From assembly GCF_024508335.1 (NCBI RefSeq), contig NZ_CP101988.1, forward strand, positions 124,001 through 188,000: DNA of 64,000 bases, written 5' to 3'. Source of the DNA: Cellulomonas chengniuliangii. GTDB lineage: Bacteria; Actinomycetota; Actinomycetes; Actinomycetales; Cellulomonadaceae. Positions within the stretch are counted from its first letter, which is position 1. Each line of letters opens with the position of its first letter. Position numbers and translations under genes: made by a program. A model generated the notes under the pieces. It saw nothing but the letters and a program-made list of their open reading frames with translations, was not told where the DNA came from and did no database searches. This document shows positions 8,288-16,871 of this stretch, one piece after another.

Positions 8288-10207
8288 TCAGGCGGTGGCG
8301 TGCGTGGCGGCCACCAGCACCGGGCGGGGGGCCGACTCGGCGTCGGCGGGCTCGCTGCGGCGTGGGCTGGAGGCGCGCAGCGCCCACAGGATCGTGGTGA
8401 GGTCGACGAGCTCCTGCAGCCCCGCCCCGACGATCGCGGGGATCGCGCCGAACGCCGCGGCGACCATCAGCAGCAGGCTGATGCCCACCCCGATGGCGAT
8501 GGCCTGCATGGCCACCTGGACCGTCCGGCGCCCGATGCTGACGGCACACGCGGCGCGGTCCACGTCGTCGAGCAGGATCACCACGTCAGCCGACTCGGAC
8601 GCGGCGGACGAGCCCTTCGCCCCCATCGCGACGCCGACGTCGGCCACGGCCAGCACCGGGGCGTCGTTCACCCCATCGCCGATCATCATCACCGGGCGGT
8701 CTGACATCGCCTGCACCGCCGCCACCTTGTCGGCGGGCAGGCAGTCGGCGCGGTACTCGTCGACACCCACCGCGTCCGCCACGTGCCGCGCGGTGGCTTC
8801 GGCGTCGCCGGACAGCATCACGACATGCCGCACGCCGAGCCCGCGCAGCCGCGTGACGGTGTGCAGCGCCTCAGGCCGGACCGCGTCGGCCAGGGTGACG
8901 ACCCCGGCGTAGGCCCCGTCGACGGCCAAGTGCACGGCGAGCTGGCCGGGCTCGAGGTCGGCGGGCTCGACCGCACACCCCTCGCGGGAGGCCGTCGGCT
9001 CCACGGCCTCGGCGACGAACCCCTCCTTCCCGACCACCACGGTGTGCCCGTCCACTAGGGCGCTGACCCCGTGGCCGGTGCTCTCCCGCACGTTCTCGGC
9101 AGGGCTGAGCCGCAGCCCTCGTTCCCTCGCCGCGCCGACGATCGAGGCGGCGAGCGCGTGGTTGGAGGCCTGCTCGACGCTCGCCGCCAGCCGCAGCAGC
9201 TCGTCTGAGGACAGGCCGTCGCTCGGGGTGACCGCCACGACGTCGGGCCGCCCGAAGGTGAGGGTGCCGGTCTTGTCGAACGCGGCTGTCCGGATCCGGG
9301 CCAGCTTCTCCAGCGCGCCGCCGTTCTTGACGATGATCCCGTTCCTCGAGGCGCGGGACAAGCCCGCGAGGAACGCGACCGGCGTGGCGATCAGCAGGGG
9401 GCAGGGCGTCGCGACCACGAGCACCTCGGCGAAGCGGACCGCGTCACCGGTGACAGCCCACGCCAGGCCCGCGATGGCGAACGCGACGGCGGTGAAGGGG
9501 ACGGCGACCCGGTCCGCGAGCCGGACGAAGGGCGCCTTGGACTCCGATGCCTCGCGCACCAGCGCGATGATGTGCTGGTACTGGGAGTCGCCCGCAGCGG
9601 CCGTGGCGCGCATCCGCACCCCGGTGGTCCCGTTGACCGAGCCGGACAGCAGGCCGTCGCCAGGGACGTGCTCGACGGGCATGGACTCGCCCGTGAGGGA
9701 GGACTCGTCGAAGACCGCCGGGAGACCGAGCAGGACGCCGTCGACGGGCACAACCTCCCCTGGTGTGACCATCAGCTCGTCGCCGGGGCGCACCTCGTCC
9801 ACGGGGACGTCGGCCACCGAGCCGTCGGGTCCCACGGCGTGCGCGGTCCGCGGCGCGGCGTCCAGCAGGGACGCCAGCTCACGGCGCGCCCGCCCCGCCG
9901 CGTAGTCCTCGAGCGCGACGCCGCCGGTGAGCATCAGCACGATGACCAGCGCCGCCCACTCCTCGCCGACGGCGACGGTGGCCACGATCGCGGTGACGGC
10001 CAGGATGTCGATGCCCCAGGTCCCGGCCCGCAGCTCCCGGATCATCGAGACGGCCTGCACGGCGGCGATGACCAGGGCGTAGCCCGTGACCACCCACCGT
10101 GCCGCGTCGTGGTCGCCCACCGCGACGAGGACGCCGCCGAGGGCCGCCACGCCGAGCGTCGCGAGGACCAACGGGTACTGCCGGACGAGCGTGTGCCACC
10201 ATCGCAT
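8288..10207 (-). CDS. Heavy-metal translocating P-type ATPase (P1B)
   Basis: A 639-residue P-type ATPase that moves a transition metal across the cytoplasmic membrane. Visible hallmarks are the actuator motif SSLTGESMPVEH, the membrane metal-site helix VVATPCPLLIATPVAFLAG, the phosphorylation motif FDKTGTLTFG, and the hinge MMIGDGVNDAPVLAVADVGV. There is no N-terminal HMA or His-rich metal-binding domain; the protein starts directly with membrane helices. The helix-4 motif is TPCP-L rather than the CPC of Cu/Zn pumps, and the nucleotide-domain HP dipeptide (usually EHPLA) reads NHALA, so metal specificity cannot be assigned. The ATG start is at 10207. It is followed on the same strand by nothing obvious and preceded 106 bp away by the nuclease gene. 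Confidence 0.9.
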   Translation of the reverse strand: MRWWHTLVRQYPLVLATLGVAALGGVLVAVGDHDAARWVVTGYALVIAAVQAVSMIRELRAGTWGIDILAVTAIVATVAVGEEWAALVIVLMLTGGVALEDYAAGRARRELASLLDAAPRTAHAVGPDGSVADVPVDEVRPGDELMVTPGEVVPVDGVLLGLPAVFDESSLTGESMPVEHVPGDGLLSGSVNGTTGVRMRATAAAGDSQYQHIIALVREASESKAPFVRLADRVAVPFTAVAFAIAGLAWAVTGDAVRFAEVLVVATPCPLLIATPVAFLAGLSRASRNGIIVKNGGALEKLARIRTAAFDKTGTLTFGRPDVVAVTPSDGLSSDELLRLAASVEQASNHALAASIVGAARERGLRLSPAENVRESTGHGVSALVDGHTVVVGKEGFVAEAVEPTASREGCAVEPADLEPGQLAVHLAVDGAYAGVVTLADAVRPEALHTVTRLRGLGVRHVVMLSGDAEATARHVADAVGVDEYRADCLPADKVAAVQAMSDRPVMMIGDGVNDAPVLAVADVGVAMGAKGSSAASESADVVILLDDVDRAACAVSIGRRTVQVAMQAIAIGVGISLLLMVAAAFGAIPAIVGAGLQELVDLTTILWALRASSPRRSEPADAESAPRPVLVAATHATA

Positions 10208-10313
10208 GCTTCCGGTTTACGCCGCCGCGAGCGTGGCCGCCAGCAAGGCTAGGCTCCGCTGACCCGGGCCTGCCCGGCGCGCGAGCGGCCGTGAAAGAGA
10301 GCGAAAGCGCTGG

Positions 10314-11063
10314 TCAGCTGGCTGCCGGGGAGGCGGGAGCGGTGACGCAGCGGTCCAGCTCCCGGCTCATCGCCTCCTGCTCGGCGCTGGTCACCCACAG
10401 GCCGTAGGCGGCCTTGACGCGGATCTGGCGCACCACGTAGACGCACCGGTAGGCCTTGCGCGGCGGCAGCCAGGTGGCGGCGTCGCCGGCGCCCTTCTGC
10501 TGGTTGAGCGAGCCGTCCACGGCCAGCAGGTTCGCGGGGTCGTTCGCGAAGGCGGTGCGCACCTCGTCGGTCCACTGCTGGGCGCCCTTCTGCCAGGCGT
10601 CCGACAGGGCGACGACGTGGTCGATCTGGACCTCGCTGCTGCGCTCTCCGCGCTCGAAGGCGATGACCTCGCCGCCGTAGGGGTCGGTGAGGGAGCCGGT
10701 CAGCACCGTGCACCCGTCCGTCCCCTCCTTGAAGGTCAGGTCGACCAGGTCCCGGCGGAGGATGTCATTGCGGGTGTCGCAGCCGTTGCGGTCCACGTCC
10801 GTCCACGCCGCCCCGAACGCGCTGCGCTCATAGCCGGTCTTCGGGGCGCGGCCCTTCACCGGGAGCCCATCGAGGGCCGCGCGGGCGTCCGCCAGGTCGG
10901 TGGCTGTGACGGGCACGTCCGCGCCGGCGCGGGCGTCCTGCCACACCGGCGTCCCGACGCCGATGCCCACCGCGAGGACCAGGAGGAGCACCCAACGGGC
11001 GCGAGACGGGGACCGACGGGCAGAGGACGAGCGGCGCGCTCGGGAACGGGGAGATGGCACCAC
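10314..11063 (-). CDS. Membrane-anchored HNH-family nuclease (DUF1524)
   Basis: About 249 residues. An Arg/Ser-rich N-terminus is followed by a single hydrophobic segment (WVLLLVLAVGIGVGTPVW), then an extracytoplasmic domain with YERSAFGAAWTDVDRNGCDT, the HNH core SSEVQIDHVVALSDAWQKGA, and FANDPANLLAVDGSLNQQKG ... WLPPRKAYRCVYV. This is the DUF1524/HNH arrangement of secreted actinobacterial nucleases; conserved D-H and N residues of the fold are present. It is probably a cell-surface or secreted nuclease for nucleic-acid scavenging. The start is uncertain: GTG 11063 is proposed, but the frame is open to 11195. It is divergent from the LLM gene at 11194. Confidence 0.85.
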   Translation of the reverse strand: MVPSPRSRARRSSSARRSPSRARWVLLLVLAVGIGVGTPVWQDARAGADVPVTATDLADARAALDGLPVKGRAPKTGYERSAFGAAWTDVDRNGCDTRNDILRRDLVDLTFKEGTDGCTVLTGSLTDPYGGEVIAFERGERSSEVQIDHVVALSDAWQKGAQQWTDEVRTAFANDPANLLAVDGSLNQQKGAGDAATWLPPRKAYRCVYVVRQIRVKAAYGLWVTSAEQEAMSRELDRCVTAPASPAAS

Positions 11064-11193
11064 CGAACGGTGCCATACCCGGCGCCCCTCGCGTGCCACG
11101 GGCGTGTCCCGCCGCGTCCCGTGTCCGGCCGTCGGACGCCGGCGCCGCGGGGCTCCGGATGCCGCCCTGTCCCCGCGGTGCCACTCTCGGATC

Positions 11194-12195
11194 ATGACTC
11201 GCTTTGGCTACACGCTGATGACGGAGCAGAGCGGCCCGCGGGAGCTGGTGCGGTACGCACAGGCAGCGGACCGCGCCGGGTTCGACTTCGTGGCGTCGAG
11301 CGACCACTACTCGCCGTGGCTCGCCGAGCAGGGCCACTCCCCGAACGCGTGGCCGGTGCTCGGGGCAGTGGCCCAGGCGACGCGGGACGTCGAGCTCATG
11401 ACCTTCGTGACGTGCCCGACGATGCGCTACCACCCCGCGGTCGTGGCGCAGAAGGCGGCGACCGTCGCCGTCTTGTCGGAAGGCCGGTTCCAGCTCAACC
11501 TGGGAGCCGGGGAGAACCTCAACGAGCACGTGGTGGGGCAGCGCTGGCCGGCGATCGGGGAGCGCCACGACATGCTCGAGGAGGCCCTGGGCATCATCCG
11601 CAAGCTGCTCCGCGGGGAGCGCCTGACGGTCGAGGGCACCCATTACCGGGTGGACTCGGCGACCGTGTGGGACCTGCCGGAGTCGCCGATTGCGATCGGC
11701 ATCGCCGTCTCGGGCCAGCAGTCGATCAGCCGTTTCGCGCCGGTCGCCGACCACATGGTGGGGACCCACCCGGACAAGGAGGCCATCGACGCGTGGGTGG
11801 GGATCCGGGACAGCGAGGGCCTGCCAACCTCGCGGGTGTTCGGCCAGATCCCCATCTGCTGGGACCGGGACCGTGACGCGGCGGCGCAGCGGGCCCACGA
11901 GCAGCTCAGATGGTTCGTCAACGGCTGGACGGTCAATTCCGACCTGTCGACCCCGGACGCGTTCGCGGCCGTCAGCGAGTTCGTGCGCCCCGAGGACATC
12001 GTCGCCAAGCTCCCGTGCGGGCCGGACCTCGACGAGATCGTCGAGGCTGTGTCGGCCTACTGGGACGCCGGGTACACCGACATCGCGCTGCTCCAGGTGG
12101 GCGACCAACAGCAGCAGGAGTTCCTCGACGTCGCCGTCGGCCCGTTGCTCGACAAATTGCGCGCTGCGGCGCCGGCATCCGCCCCGGCGCGCTGA
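11194..12195 (+). CDS. F420-type LLM-class oxidoreductase (G6PDH subfamily)
   Basis: A 333-residue TIM-barrel LLM oxidoreductase. It begins MTRFGYTLMTEQSGPRELV; further family segments are FDFVASSDHYSPWLAEQGHS, TFVTCPTMRYHPAVVAQKAA and FQLNLGAGENLNEHVVGQRW. This is the pattern of the F420-dependent, glucose-6-phosphate-dehydrogenase-related subfamily (TIGR03557). It would use the deazaflavin F420 with an unknown substrate; F420 use is inferred from family membership, and no F420 biosynthesis gene is in the window. The ATG start is at 11194. The partial gene at 1-405 is a distant paralogue, so the strain carries at least two. Confidence 0.85.
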   Translation: MTRFGYTLMTEQSGPRELVRYAQAADRAGFDFVASSDHYSPWLAEQGHSPNAWPVLGAVAQATRDVELMTFVTCPTMRYHPAVVAQKAATVAVLSEGRFQLNLGAGENLNEHVVGQRWPAIGERHDMLEEALGIIRKLLRGERLTVEGTHYRVDSATVWDLPESPIAIGIAVSGQQSISRFAPVADHMVGTHPDKEAIDAWVGIRDSEGLPTSRVFGQIPICWDRDRDAAAQRAHEQLRWFVNGWTVNSDLSTPDAFAAVSEFVRPEDIVAKLPCGPDLDEIVEAVSAYWDAGYTDIALLQVGDQQQQEFLDVAVGPLLDKLRAAAPASAPAR

Positions 12196-12198
12196 GGC

Positions 12199-12252
12199 GT
12201 CGCCCGCCCACCGCCCGCCCACCGCCCACCGACCGCCCACCGCCCGCCCACC
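12199..12252. repeat. CCGCCCA short tandem repeat
   Basis: Between the LLM stop and the next ribosome-binding site there are about six head-to-tail copies of CCGCCCA/CCGCCCGCCCA units. This is a simple low-complexity repeat and a possible phase-variable spacer length; no coding role is seen. Confidence 0.7.
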
Positions 12253-12265
12253 GAGAGGAGCCGAG

Positions 12266-12631
12266 ATGGCCGTCCCCACCTTCCAGGACTTCCCGCTCGC
12301 CCCGAGGGACCGTGCGTGGGACGGCGCCGCCGCGGAGAAGCGGCTGCGCGCCTTCACCGGGGCCGAGAATGGGCCCAACCAGGCCTACCGCGACGCGTTC
12401 CTCTGGTACGACGCGTCACGCAAGGACGAGTTCACGGCGTACAAGCTGCTGATCGCCGACGTCGTCGACGACAGGATCGAGGCTGTGCCCCGCGGCTTCT
12501 TCGCCGCGGCGGCGGTGATGGACGGCTCCCGCGGCGGGGTGGACCTGCCCGAGGCGGACATCCCCCGGGTGAAGGGCCAGCTCTCCCGGTACTACCAGAA
12601 GCTGGGCGAGGAGCCGCCCTGGGACCGCTAG
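12266..12631 (+). CDS. Small conserved protein resembling the tail of phage prohead-protease proteins
   Basis: A 121-residue soluble protein. The stretch FTAYKLLIADVVDDRIEAVP, then GFFAAAAVMDGSRGGVDLPE and DIPRVKGQLSRYYQKLGEEP, resembles a C-terminal module seen in phage HK97-type prohead-protease and capsid-maturation proteins (YKLPIADV...VPRA...AAAAV...GGVDIPE.D...V...YY.K). Free-standing cellular copies occur in Actinobacteria without a known role. GAGAGGAG precedes the ATG at 12266. No other phage gene is nearby, so this is not evidence of a prophage. The family resemblance is from memory of the motif. Confidence 0.65.
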   Translation: MAVPTFQDFPLAPRDRAWDGAAAEKRLRAFTGAENGPNQAYRDAFLWYDASRKDEFTAYKLLIADVVDDRIEAVPRGFFAAAAVMDGSRGGVDLPEADIPRVKGQLSRYYQKLGEEPPWDR

Positions 12632-12638
12632 CGGCGGC

Positions 12639-13151
12639 TCAGCCGGCCGGATCCGGCGGCCGGGCCTCGTGGCCCGCGAGCCCTCGCGTCCGGTTCCGCT
12701 CTTTCATCGCCGCCTCGTGCACGTGCCGGCGGCCGGCGAGGAGCTCGTCGCGCACCGTGCGCTCCCAGTGGCGGAACACCTGCCAGTACGAGTCGTCGTA
12801 GTCCTCGACGACCTGGAACGTCCACCGGCCCTGGATCACGTTGCGCCCGTGCAACTCGGCACGCACCTGATCGGCGAGCTCCGGGTGCCCCGCGGCGTCG
12901 AGCTGGTCGAGCGCGTCTGCCAGCTCGTTGTCCGCCCGGCCGGTGAGGCGGTGGAAGGCGTACAGCATGCCGCGGGCCTCCTCCGCGACCTCCAGGGCGG
13001 CGGTGAGCGCGCCCACCGCCCGCACGGTCGCCTCGTCGGCGCCCGGGGGCGCCTGGTGCGCCTCGTCGGGCTGGTCGGAGGGCGTGCAACCCGCCGCTGA
13101 CCTGCGGCGGGGATCGTGGGCGGGTCCAGGCGCGGGGGGAGGGGAGGTCAT
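12639..13151 (-). CDS. Conserved actinobacterial hypothetical protein
   Basis: About 170 residues and soluble. A proline-rich N-terminus is followed by a mostly helical body: DEATVRAVGALTAALEVAEE, ARGMLYAFHRLTGRADNELA, GRNVIQGRWTFQVVEDYDDS, YWQVFRHWERTVRDELLAGR. The body has the look of a conserved actinobacterial family of unknown function; no catalytic motif is recognised. ATG codons at 13151, 13160 and 13187 are all in frame; 13151 is chosen because the protein-like sequence starts about there. The gene is convergent with the small gene at 12266, with only 7 bp between stops. Confidence 0.65.
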   Translation of the reverse strand: MTSPPPAPGPAHDPRRRSAAGCTPSDQPDEAHQAPPGADEATVRAVGALTAALEVAEEARGMLYAFHRLTGRADNELADALDQLDAAGHPELADQVRAELHGRNVIQGRWTFQVVEDYDDSYWQVFRHWERTVRDELLAGRRHVHEAAMKERNRTRGLAGHEARPPDPAG

Positions 13152-13303
13152 GCCGTTCATGGTGGGCCGGGGTGAGGTTCCGCGCATCTCCAGCGGGACC
13201 GGGCCGTGGGCGTGCTTGACCCGTGGGCGCCGTCTAGTGCCCGGGGCTCCGGACCGCTACGTTGCCACCGTTTGTCCCGCCCTCTCACCGATTGGCAGCC
13301 ACC

Positions 13304-13558
13304 ATGTCTGACACCGCAGCCTCCGGGGCCAGCGTCCTGGACCCCAGCATCAGCACGCGCAGCCGCGCCGCCGCCGCCATCCTCGCGTTCTTCGTGGGCG
13401 TCCTCGGCGTGCACCGCTTCTACGTGGGCAAGATCGGCACCGGCATCGCACAGATCCTCACCCTCGGCGGGCTCGGTCTGTGGACGCTCTACGACTTCAT
13501 CGTCATCGTGATCGGCAAGTTCCAGGACAAGGAAGGCCGCACGCTCACCAACTGGTGA
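13304..13558 (+). CDS. TM2-domain membrane protein
   Basis: An 84-residue protein with the TM2 fold: helix 1 AAAAILAFFVGVLGVHRFYV, the conserved turn GKIGTGIAQIL, and helix 2 TLGGLGLWTLYDFIVIVIGK. The G-x-H-R-F-Y-x-G pattern is diagnostic of TM2 (PF05154). The function of bacterial TM2 proteins is unknown. The ATG start is at 13304, and the transcript ends in a near-perfect bidirectional terminator eight bases after the stop. Confidence 0.9.
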   Translation: MSDTAASGASVLDPSISTRSRAAAAILAFFVGVLGVHRFYVGKIGTGIAQILTLGGLGLWTLYDFIVIVIGKFQDKEGRTLTNW

Positions 13559-13565
13559 CCATGGG

Positions 13566-13607
13566 TTCACGAGGGGCCCGGCTCGTTCGAGCCGGGCCCC
13601 TCGTGAA
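13566..13607. terminator. Perfect bidirectional terminator
   Basis: TTCACGAGGGGCCCGGCT (13566-13583) and AGCCGGGCCCCTCGTGAA (13590-13607) are perfect 18-base complements around CGTTCG. The site lies between the convergent TM2 and exonuclease genes and should stop both. Confidence 0.9.
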
Positions 13608-13609
13608 TG

Positions 13610-14821
13610 TCAGCCCTCGGACTCCCTGGCCAGCATGCCGGTGAACGCGGGCTCGGTGAGGACGGGGATGCCGTGCCGCCGTGCCGTGCGCACCTTGCCG
13701 CACAGCGCGTCCGGGTCGGAGGCGACCAGCAGCCGGGTGTCCTGCGTGACGTGCGGCCAGGGGACCAGGCCGGCGGCGCGCGCCAGGCCGTGCCACTCGT
13801 CCCGTGGCCGGCTGAGGTCCCCGGTGAAGACCACCTGGTCACCCTCGGCGAGATGGACGAGCGGCTTCGGGAACGGCGTCCCGGGCGGAGCCAGGGCGAC
13901 GGTCAGGTCGTCGTCGGCCAGGCCGAGCGCGGCCGCGATGTCGTGGAGCTCGGCGACTTCCATGTCGGTGAGCCCGCGGCCGTCGGCCGCGGCGTCGGCC
14001 AGCGCCGCCCGCGCGATCGAGCACAGGTAGGCGCGGTGTAGCTCGTCCACCTCCGCGCGGGCCAGCCCGGCCTCGTGCGCGGCGGCGAGCAGCGAGTCAC
14101 GCTGCCGGGTCGAGAGCGCGCGGTCGAGCAGCGCCTGGTCCAGCAGGTCCAGGTACTCGTCGGCGTGCGGCGGCTCGCTGACCCGCGGAAGCCGGTCCGC
14201 GAGGGTCGCCAGCCAGTGGTGCGTCGAGCCGCTGTCGCCTCGGTGCGCCGCACGGGGCTCGGGGACTTCGGGGCCGGGAGCGACCTCGACGGGCAGCGCC
14301 AGACTCGCGTCCACGCCGCCCGTGCCCAGGTAGTGGCGGAGCAGCCCCGCGCTGGCGCGCGCGTCGCCCAGCGCGGAATGGGCGCCGTCATACGGCACGC
14401 CTGCGAGCTCGCAGCACACGGCCAGGCCGCGCGACGCCCCGGGAAGCCGGTCGCGCGCCAGTCGCATGGTGCACAGGCAGCGCTCCGGGTCCAGGCGCAG
14501 GGGGGTGCCGGCGCGGTCCAGCTCGGCGATGAGGAATCGCACGTCGAAGCCGACGTTGTGCCCCACCAGCACGCGGCCGCCGAGGAGCCGCACCAGCCAC
14601 GGGGCGATCTGCGCGAACGTGGGCGCCAGGGCGAGGTCCGCCGGGGTGATGCCGCGCGCCTGCCCGGCGCCGACCTCACGCTCCGGGTCGACGAGCGTGC
14701 ACCATTCGCGCTCGACCTGCCCGCGGTCGTCCATGAGCACCACCGCGATCTCGAGGATGCGGTCGTCACGGGTGGCGGAGAACCCGGTGGTCTCGAGGTC
14801 GAGGACGGCGTAGCCGGTCAT
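13610..14821 (-). CDS. DEDDh 3'-5' exonuclease with C-terminal BRCT-like domain
   Basis: A 403-residue protein. Residues 1-165 are a DnaQ-type exonuclease: YAVLDLETTGF (D8, E10), HNVGFDVRFLIAELDRAG (third acidic residue) and HSALGDARASAGLL (catalytic His and last Asp). A helical middle follows (EYLDLLDQALLDRALSTRQR, TDMEVAELHDIAAALGLADD). The last 85 residues, GDQVVFTGDLSRPRDEWHGL ... VTQDTRLLVASDPDALCGKV, look like a BRCT domain. Stand-alone exonuclease-BRCT proteins occur in Actinobacteria and are probably used in DNA repair or proofreading. The ATG start is at 14821. The gap of 266 bp to the next gene shows no other gene. Confidence 0.85.
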   Translation of the reverse strand: MTGYAVLDLETTGFSATRDDRILEIAVVLMDDRGQVEREWCTLVDPEREVGAGQARGITPADLALAPTFAQIAPWLVRLLGGRVLVGHNVGFDVRFLIAELDRAGTPLRLDPERCLCTMRLARDRLPGASRGLAVCCELAGVPYDGAHSALGDARASAGLLRHYLGTGGVDASLALPVEVAPGPEVPEPRAAHRGDSGSTHHWLATLADRLPRVSEPPHADEYLDLLDQALLDRALSTRQRDSLLAAAHEAGLARAEVDELHRAYLCSIARAALADAAADGRGLTDMEVAELHDIAAALGLADDDLTVALAPPGTPFPKPLVHLAEGDQVVFTGDLSRPRDEWHGLARAAGLVPWPHVTQDTRLLVASDPDALCGKVRTARRHGIPVLTEPAFTGMLARESEG

Positions 14822-15087
14822 GAGCCCCAGCGTGACACTTGTGTCAGGCCGCGAATGGGGACGAACGGCCCGACACGGGGAGAGCGCGGTCCTCAAATGT
14901 CCACCCATCGGACATCTCGAAGATCGCCGGGTGAATCTTCGCGCTGGTCAGCAGCCTGGGATCGGTGTGTCGGCGCGCGCGCACCGTGACGGGTCCACCA
15001 GGATCGGGCTAGGCGTGCCGGTGTGACGAGGCGCCAGCACCTTCTGGCGCGCCAGGCGACGGCTCGCGTGCGACAGGGGGCGGATCA

Positions 15088-15711
15088 GTGGAGATTGTCG
15101 AGACAGTCGACGTGGCCGGGATCTGGGAGTCGCAGCTCGAGGCCCGCGCCGGCACCGGCCCGCCCAGCAGCCTGGGTCCGCGCGGCTGGACCCTCCCGGC
15201 GGTCGAGGTGCTGGCCCCGTTCACCACGTCCGCCCACGTGCCGTGGGCGTACCACGACTACCGTCCGCTCGGCTCGCGTCGCACCGTGCACGAGGTGAAC
15301 GGGGACGACGGGCTGGTGCGGTTCGCGGGGCTCGGCGCCGAGGGCGCGCAGCGCCTGCTCGACCTGCTCACCCCCGCCCAGCTCGCGACGACCCAGCGCG
15401 ACTCCCCGACTCTCGGCGCCGCGCTGCGGGCGGCGGTGCGCTTCCCCGGCGTCGTCGAGGTCCACGGGTACGCGGCCGGCCCGGCGCACGACGACGAGCG
15501 GATCACCGCCGAGGGCGTCTTCCTGTACGCACTGCCGGACCTCCACGTGCCGGGATGGCCCCATGACGGCGCCTGCGACTGCACCACACTGTGGGAGGCG
15601 GCCCGCGACCGGTACGGCCTCGACGACGCGCGCGGCATGCCCCAGGAGCTGCAGCGCCGCACCAACCGCTGGCGGCCCGGCGAGCACTGCTGGCAGCTCA
15701 CCTGGGACTGA
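15088..15711 (+). CDS. Conserved hypothetical protein
   Basis: A 207-residue soluble protein that I do not recognise. The body has RGWTLPAVEVLAPFTTSAHV, DDGLVRFAGLGAEGAQRLLD and GVFLYALPDLHVPGWPHDGA, then a short Cys pair CDCTTLWEAARDRYGLDD, ending in TNRWRPGEHCWQLTWD. The many Trp and the three Cys near the end suggest a compact domain, perhaps metal-bound. AGGGGGCGGATCA precedes the GTG start at 15088. It is convergent with the FKBP gene, with a shared terminator between them. Confidence 0.65.
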   Translation: MEIVETVDVAGIWESQLEARAGTGPPSSLGPRGWTLPAVEVLAPFTTSAHVPWAYHDYRPLGSRRTVHEVNGDDGLVRFAGLGAEGAQRLLDLLTPAQLATTQRDSPTLGAALRAAVRFPGVVEVHGYAAGPAHDDERITAEGVFLYALPDLHVPGWPHDGACDCTTLWEAARDRYGLDDARGMPQELQRRTNRWRPGEHCWQLTWD

Positions 15712-15741
15712 CCCCGCGCGACGAGCCGCCGCGGGCATGAG

Positions 15742-15775
15742 AAGACCCCGAGGCCCGCAGGGGCCCCGGGGTCTT
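15742..15775. terminator. Bidirectional terminator
   Basis: AAGACCCCG (15742-15750) pairs with CGGGGTCTT (15767-15775), with an inner GGCC/GGCC extension. It lies between two convergent stops and is followed by TGTCGT on the plus strand. Confidence 0.8.
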
Positions 15776-15786
15776 GTCGTCTCAGA

Positions 15787-16722
15787 TCAGGACGCGGCCA
15801 GGATGTCGACCACGAACACCAGGGTCGAGCCGGCCGGGATCGAGCCCGTCGCCTGGTCGCCGTAGCCGAGCTCGGCCGGCACCACGAGGAGCACCTGGCT
15901 GCCGACCGTCTGGCCGACGAGGCCCTGGTCCCAGCCCTGGATGACCTGGCCAGCGCCGATCGTCGTCGTGAACTTCGTCTTGCCCCACGAGGAGTCGAAC
16001 GGGGTGCCGTCCCACAGCCAGCCGCTGTAGTTCACGGTCACGGCCTGCCCGGCCTCGACCGGTGCGCCCGCCCCCTTGATGAGCGGCTGGACCACCAGCG
16101 AGGTGGGGGCCTCGCCCGTCGCGGGGGTGATCGACGGCTCGCCGTCCTCCGCCAGCGTCACGGTCGGCAGGCCCTCGGCCGGGGGCACGGCCTCGCCCTC
16201 GGCGCGGTCCGGCACGGTCACGGCGTCCGCGACCTCGATGGCCATGATCGTCGCGCCCTCCTCCGCGGTCCCGGGGACGGCGAGCAGGACCCGCGCGCCC
16301 ACGGACTGCCCGGTGAGCACCTCATTGAGCTGAGGGACGATGCTCGCGTCGCCCAGCGTGATCGACTCCCGCGACGCGCCGTACGTGGTGCCGGCGGGCG
16401 AGCCGTCGGCGCCGGAGACCGCGAGGTAGTCGACGCTCAGCACCTGGCCCTCCTCAAGCGCGGCGCCGGAGCCCTCGGACACGACCCGTGCGACGGGCGC
16501 CGAGACGGTGAACGGCCACGTGTCGTAGCTGATCGTGGGCTCCGAGCCCAGGTCGCCCTCCACGGAGACCGCCTCGAGGGCCGCGATGTCCTCGGCGGAG
16601 GCGGTGGCCTCGGCCGACGTGCTCGCGTCAGGGGACGCCGTCGGGTCTGACCCGCTGCCGCCGGAGCAGCCCGCGAGGAGCAGTGTGAGGGCGACAGTGG
16701 TCGCTGCCAGTTGTCGGCGCAC
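15787..16722 (-). CDS. FKBP-type peptidyl-prolyl isomerase lipoprotein
   Basis: A 311-residue lipoprotein. The signal peptide ends in the lipobox LLAGC (Cys19), followed by a Ser/Thr/Ala linker. Two FKBP-like units follow. The first (about residues 60-185, VLSVDYLAVSGADGSPAGTT ... VPQLNEVLTGQSVGARVLLA) lacks the usual FDSS/aromatic pocket and is probably structural. The second (about 215-311) is canonical: VTVNYSGWLWDGTPFDSSWG, GAGQVIQGWDQGLVGQTVGS, PAELGYGDQATGSIPAGSTL, FVVDIL. It would speed prolyl isomerisation and folding of exported proteins at the outer membrane face. GTG start 16722 with GAAGGA upstream. Promoter sequence was not identified. Confidence 0.9.
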   Translation of the reverse strand: MRRQLAATTVALTLLLAGCSGGSGSDPTASPDASTSAEATASAEDIAALEAVSVEGDLGSEPTISYDTWPFTVSAPVARVVSEGSGAALEEGQVLSVDYLAVSGADGSPAGTTYGASRESITLGDASIVPQLNEVLTGQSVGARVLLAVPGTAEEGATIMAIEVADAVTVPDRAEGEAVPPAEGLPTVTLAEDGEPSITPATGEAPTSLVVQPLIKGAGAPVEAGQAVTVNYSGWLWDGTPFDSSWGKTKFTTTIGAGQVIQGWDQGLVGQTVGSQVLLVVPAELGYGDQATGSIPAGSTLVFVVDILAAS

Positions 16723-16871
16723 GGGTCAATCCTTCAGGTCGGTCGTCCCGTCCCGAAGGGCGGCGGACGTGAAGACCGTACGCGACAACCCTGGGTGTCT
16801 GCTGGGCGAGCCCGCCGTGGCACGGGACCTGGTCCCGGGGCGGCCCAGGACTAGGTGGCTACCCTCACCCC

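Noticed and set aside
12199-12252. Possible CRISPR or minisatellite
   Set aside because: The units are 7-11 bp without spacers; it is a simple low-complexity repeat.
12266-12631. A prophage in this region
   Set aside because: Only a single phage-like module is present; neighbours are ordinary chromosomal genes.
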